From contig CAZCFZ010000092.1 of NCBI GenBank assembly GCA_964498065.1, positions 1 to 14,673 of the forward strand: a stretch of 14,673 nucleotides of DNA. Reading direction: 5' to 3'. Source of the DNA: FEN-1297 sp964498065 (GTDB taxonomy: Bacteria > Bacteroidota > Ignavibacteria > Ignavibacteriales > Ignavibacteriaceae). Made by a program: the position numbers and the translations under genes. Numbering within the stretch: the first letter of the stretch is position 1; the number at the start of each line of letters is the position of its first letter. Positions 14,604 through 14,673 of the stretch are shown here, piece after piece. The notes beneath the pieces were generated by a model. The model was not told the DNA's origin, made no database searches, and saw only the letters and a list, made by a program, of their open reading frames with translations.

Positions 14604-14673
14604 TTATATAACACCAATAATTAACTTTACGGCTATAGCAAATAATACTACTGCAAAAATTTGTTTGACTCTG
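14604..14673 (-). CDS. C-terminal end of a membrane protein, possibly TauE/SafE (TSUP) permease; partial
   Basis: The minus strand from the window edge reads, in one frame, 22 codons to a TAA at 14606-14604. The peptide begins RVKQIFAVVLFAIAV and ends KLIIGVI. A basic start followed by one hydrophobic helix and an immediate end is the usual form of the last helix of TSUP family anion exporters, but 22 residues cannot prove it. The stop overlaps a possible ATG of the porin frame (TAATG), and the preferred porin start is 18 nt downstream, so co-transcription is likely. The rest of the gene is outside the window. Confidence 0.45.
   Translation of the reverse strand, partial: RVKQIFAVVLFAIAVKLIIGVI

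Noticed and set aside
1..14673. CRISPR array, tRNA or rRNA genes
   Set aside because: No regularly spaced direct repeats, no cloverleaf with a TTCGA-type loop and no conserved rRNA segments were seen. The GGAGTCGAAC-like string at 39-47 resembles part of a tRNA T-arm, but no acceptor stem or anticodon arm surrounds it.

Overview
The window is AT-rich and tightly spaced, with weak Shine-Dalgarno signals and Bacteroidota-like promoter motifs. It carries a TauE/SafE-like C-terminus, a Porin_O_P-type porin, an FmdE-family protein, an orphan chemoreceptor and several glycoside hydrolases. This suggests the Bacteroidota/Ignavibacteriota group, for example a motile polysaccharide-degrading Ignavibacteria-like organism. 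The assignment comes from gene style only; no rRNA or other taxonomic marker is present.

Left part (1-7792), carbohydrate degradation. A cytosolic-looking GH38 alpha-mannosidase (minus) has a 16-bp perfect LacI-type palindrome upstream. Next is a secreted GH8 enzyme of the reducing-end xylose-releasing exo-oligoxylanase type (minus). It is divergent, across a 427-bp control region, from a secreted GH67-like (alpha-glucuronidase-type) enzyme (plus). The GH8/GH67-like pair would fit breakdown of glucuronoxylan oligosaccharides in the periplasm. No SusC/SusD pair, sugar transporter or local regulator is present.

Centre (8032-10596), a chemoreceptor with a striking layout. Two membrane helices are separated by only about 19 residues, followed by HAMP, a sugar-binding-protein (RbsB-like) fold, and a canonical MCP signalling hairpin. 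The binding protein sits on the cytoplasmic side and its two lobes are in reversed order: the C-lobe comes first and the N-lobe second. It therefore reads as a circularly permuted periplasmic-binding-protein fold spliced into the HAMP-to-MCP helix. This is the best candidate in the window for an undescribed system: an internal sugar sensor wired directly into chemotaxis, next to sugar-releasing enzymes.

Right-centre (10597-12966) is sparse. It has about 1 kb without an intact gene but with a possible decayed reading frame, an unknown single-pass membrane protein (minus), and a small TPR-like protein (plus). The small gene ends at a U UUU UUA slippery heptamer, and the -1 frame continues for 21 codons.

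Right end (12967-14673) is a minus-strand operon: the 3' end of a membrane protein (TauE/SafE-like tail), an outer-membrane porin and an FmdE-domain protein with a C-terminal zinc ribbon.
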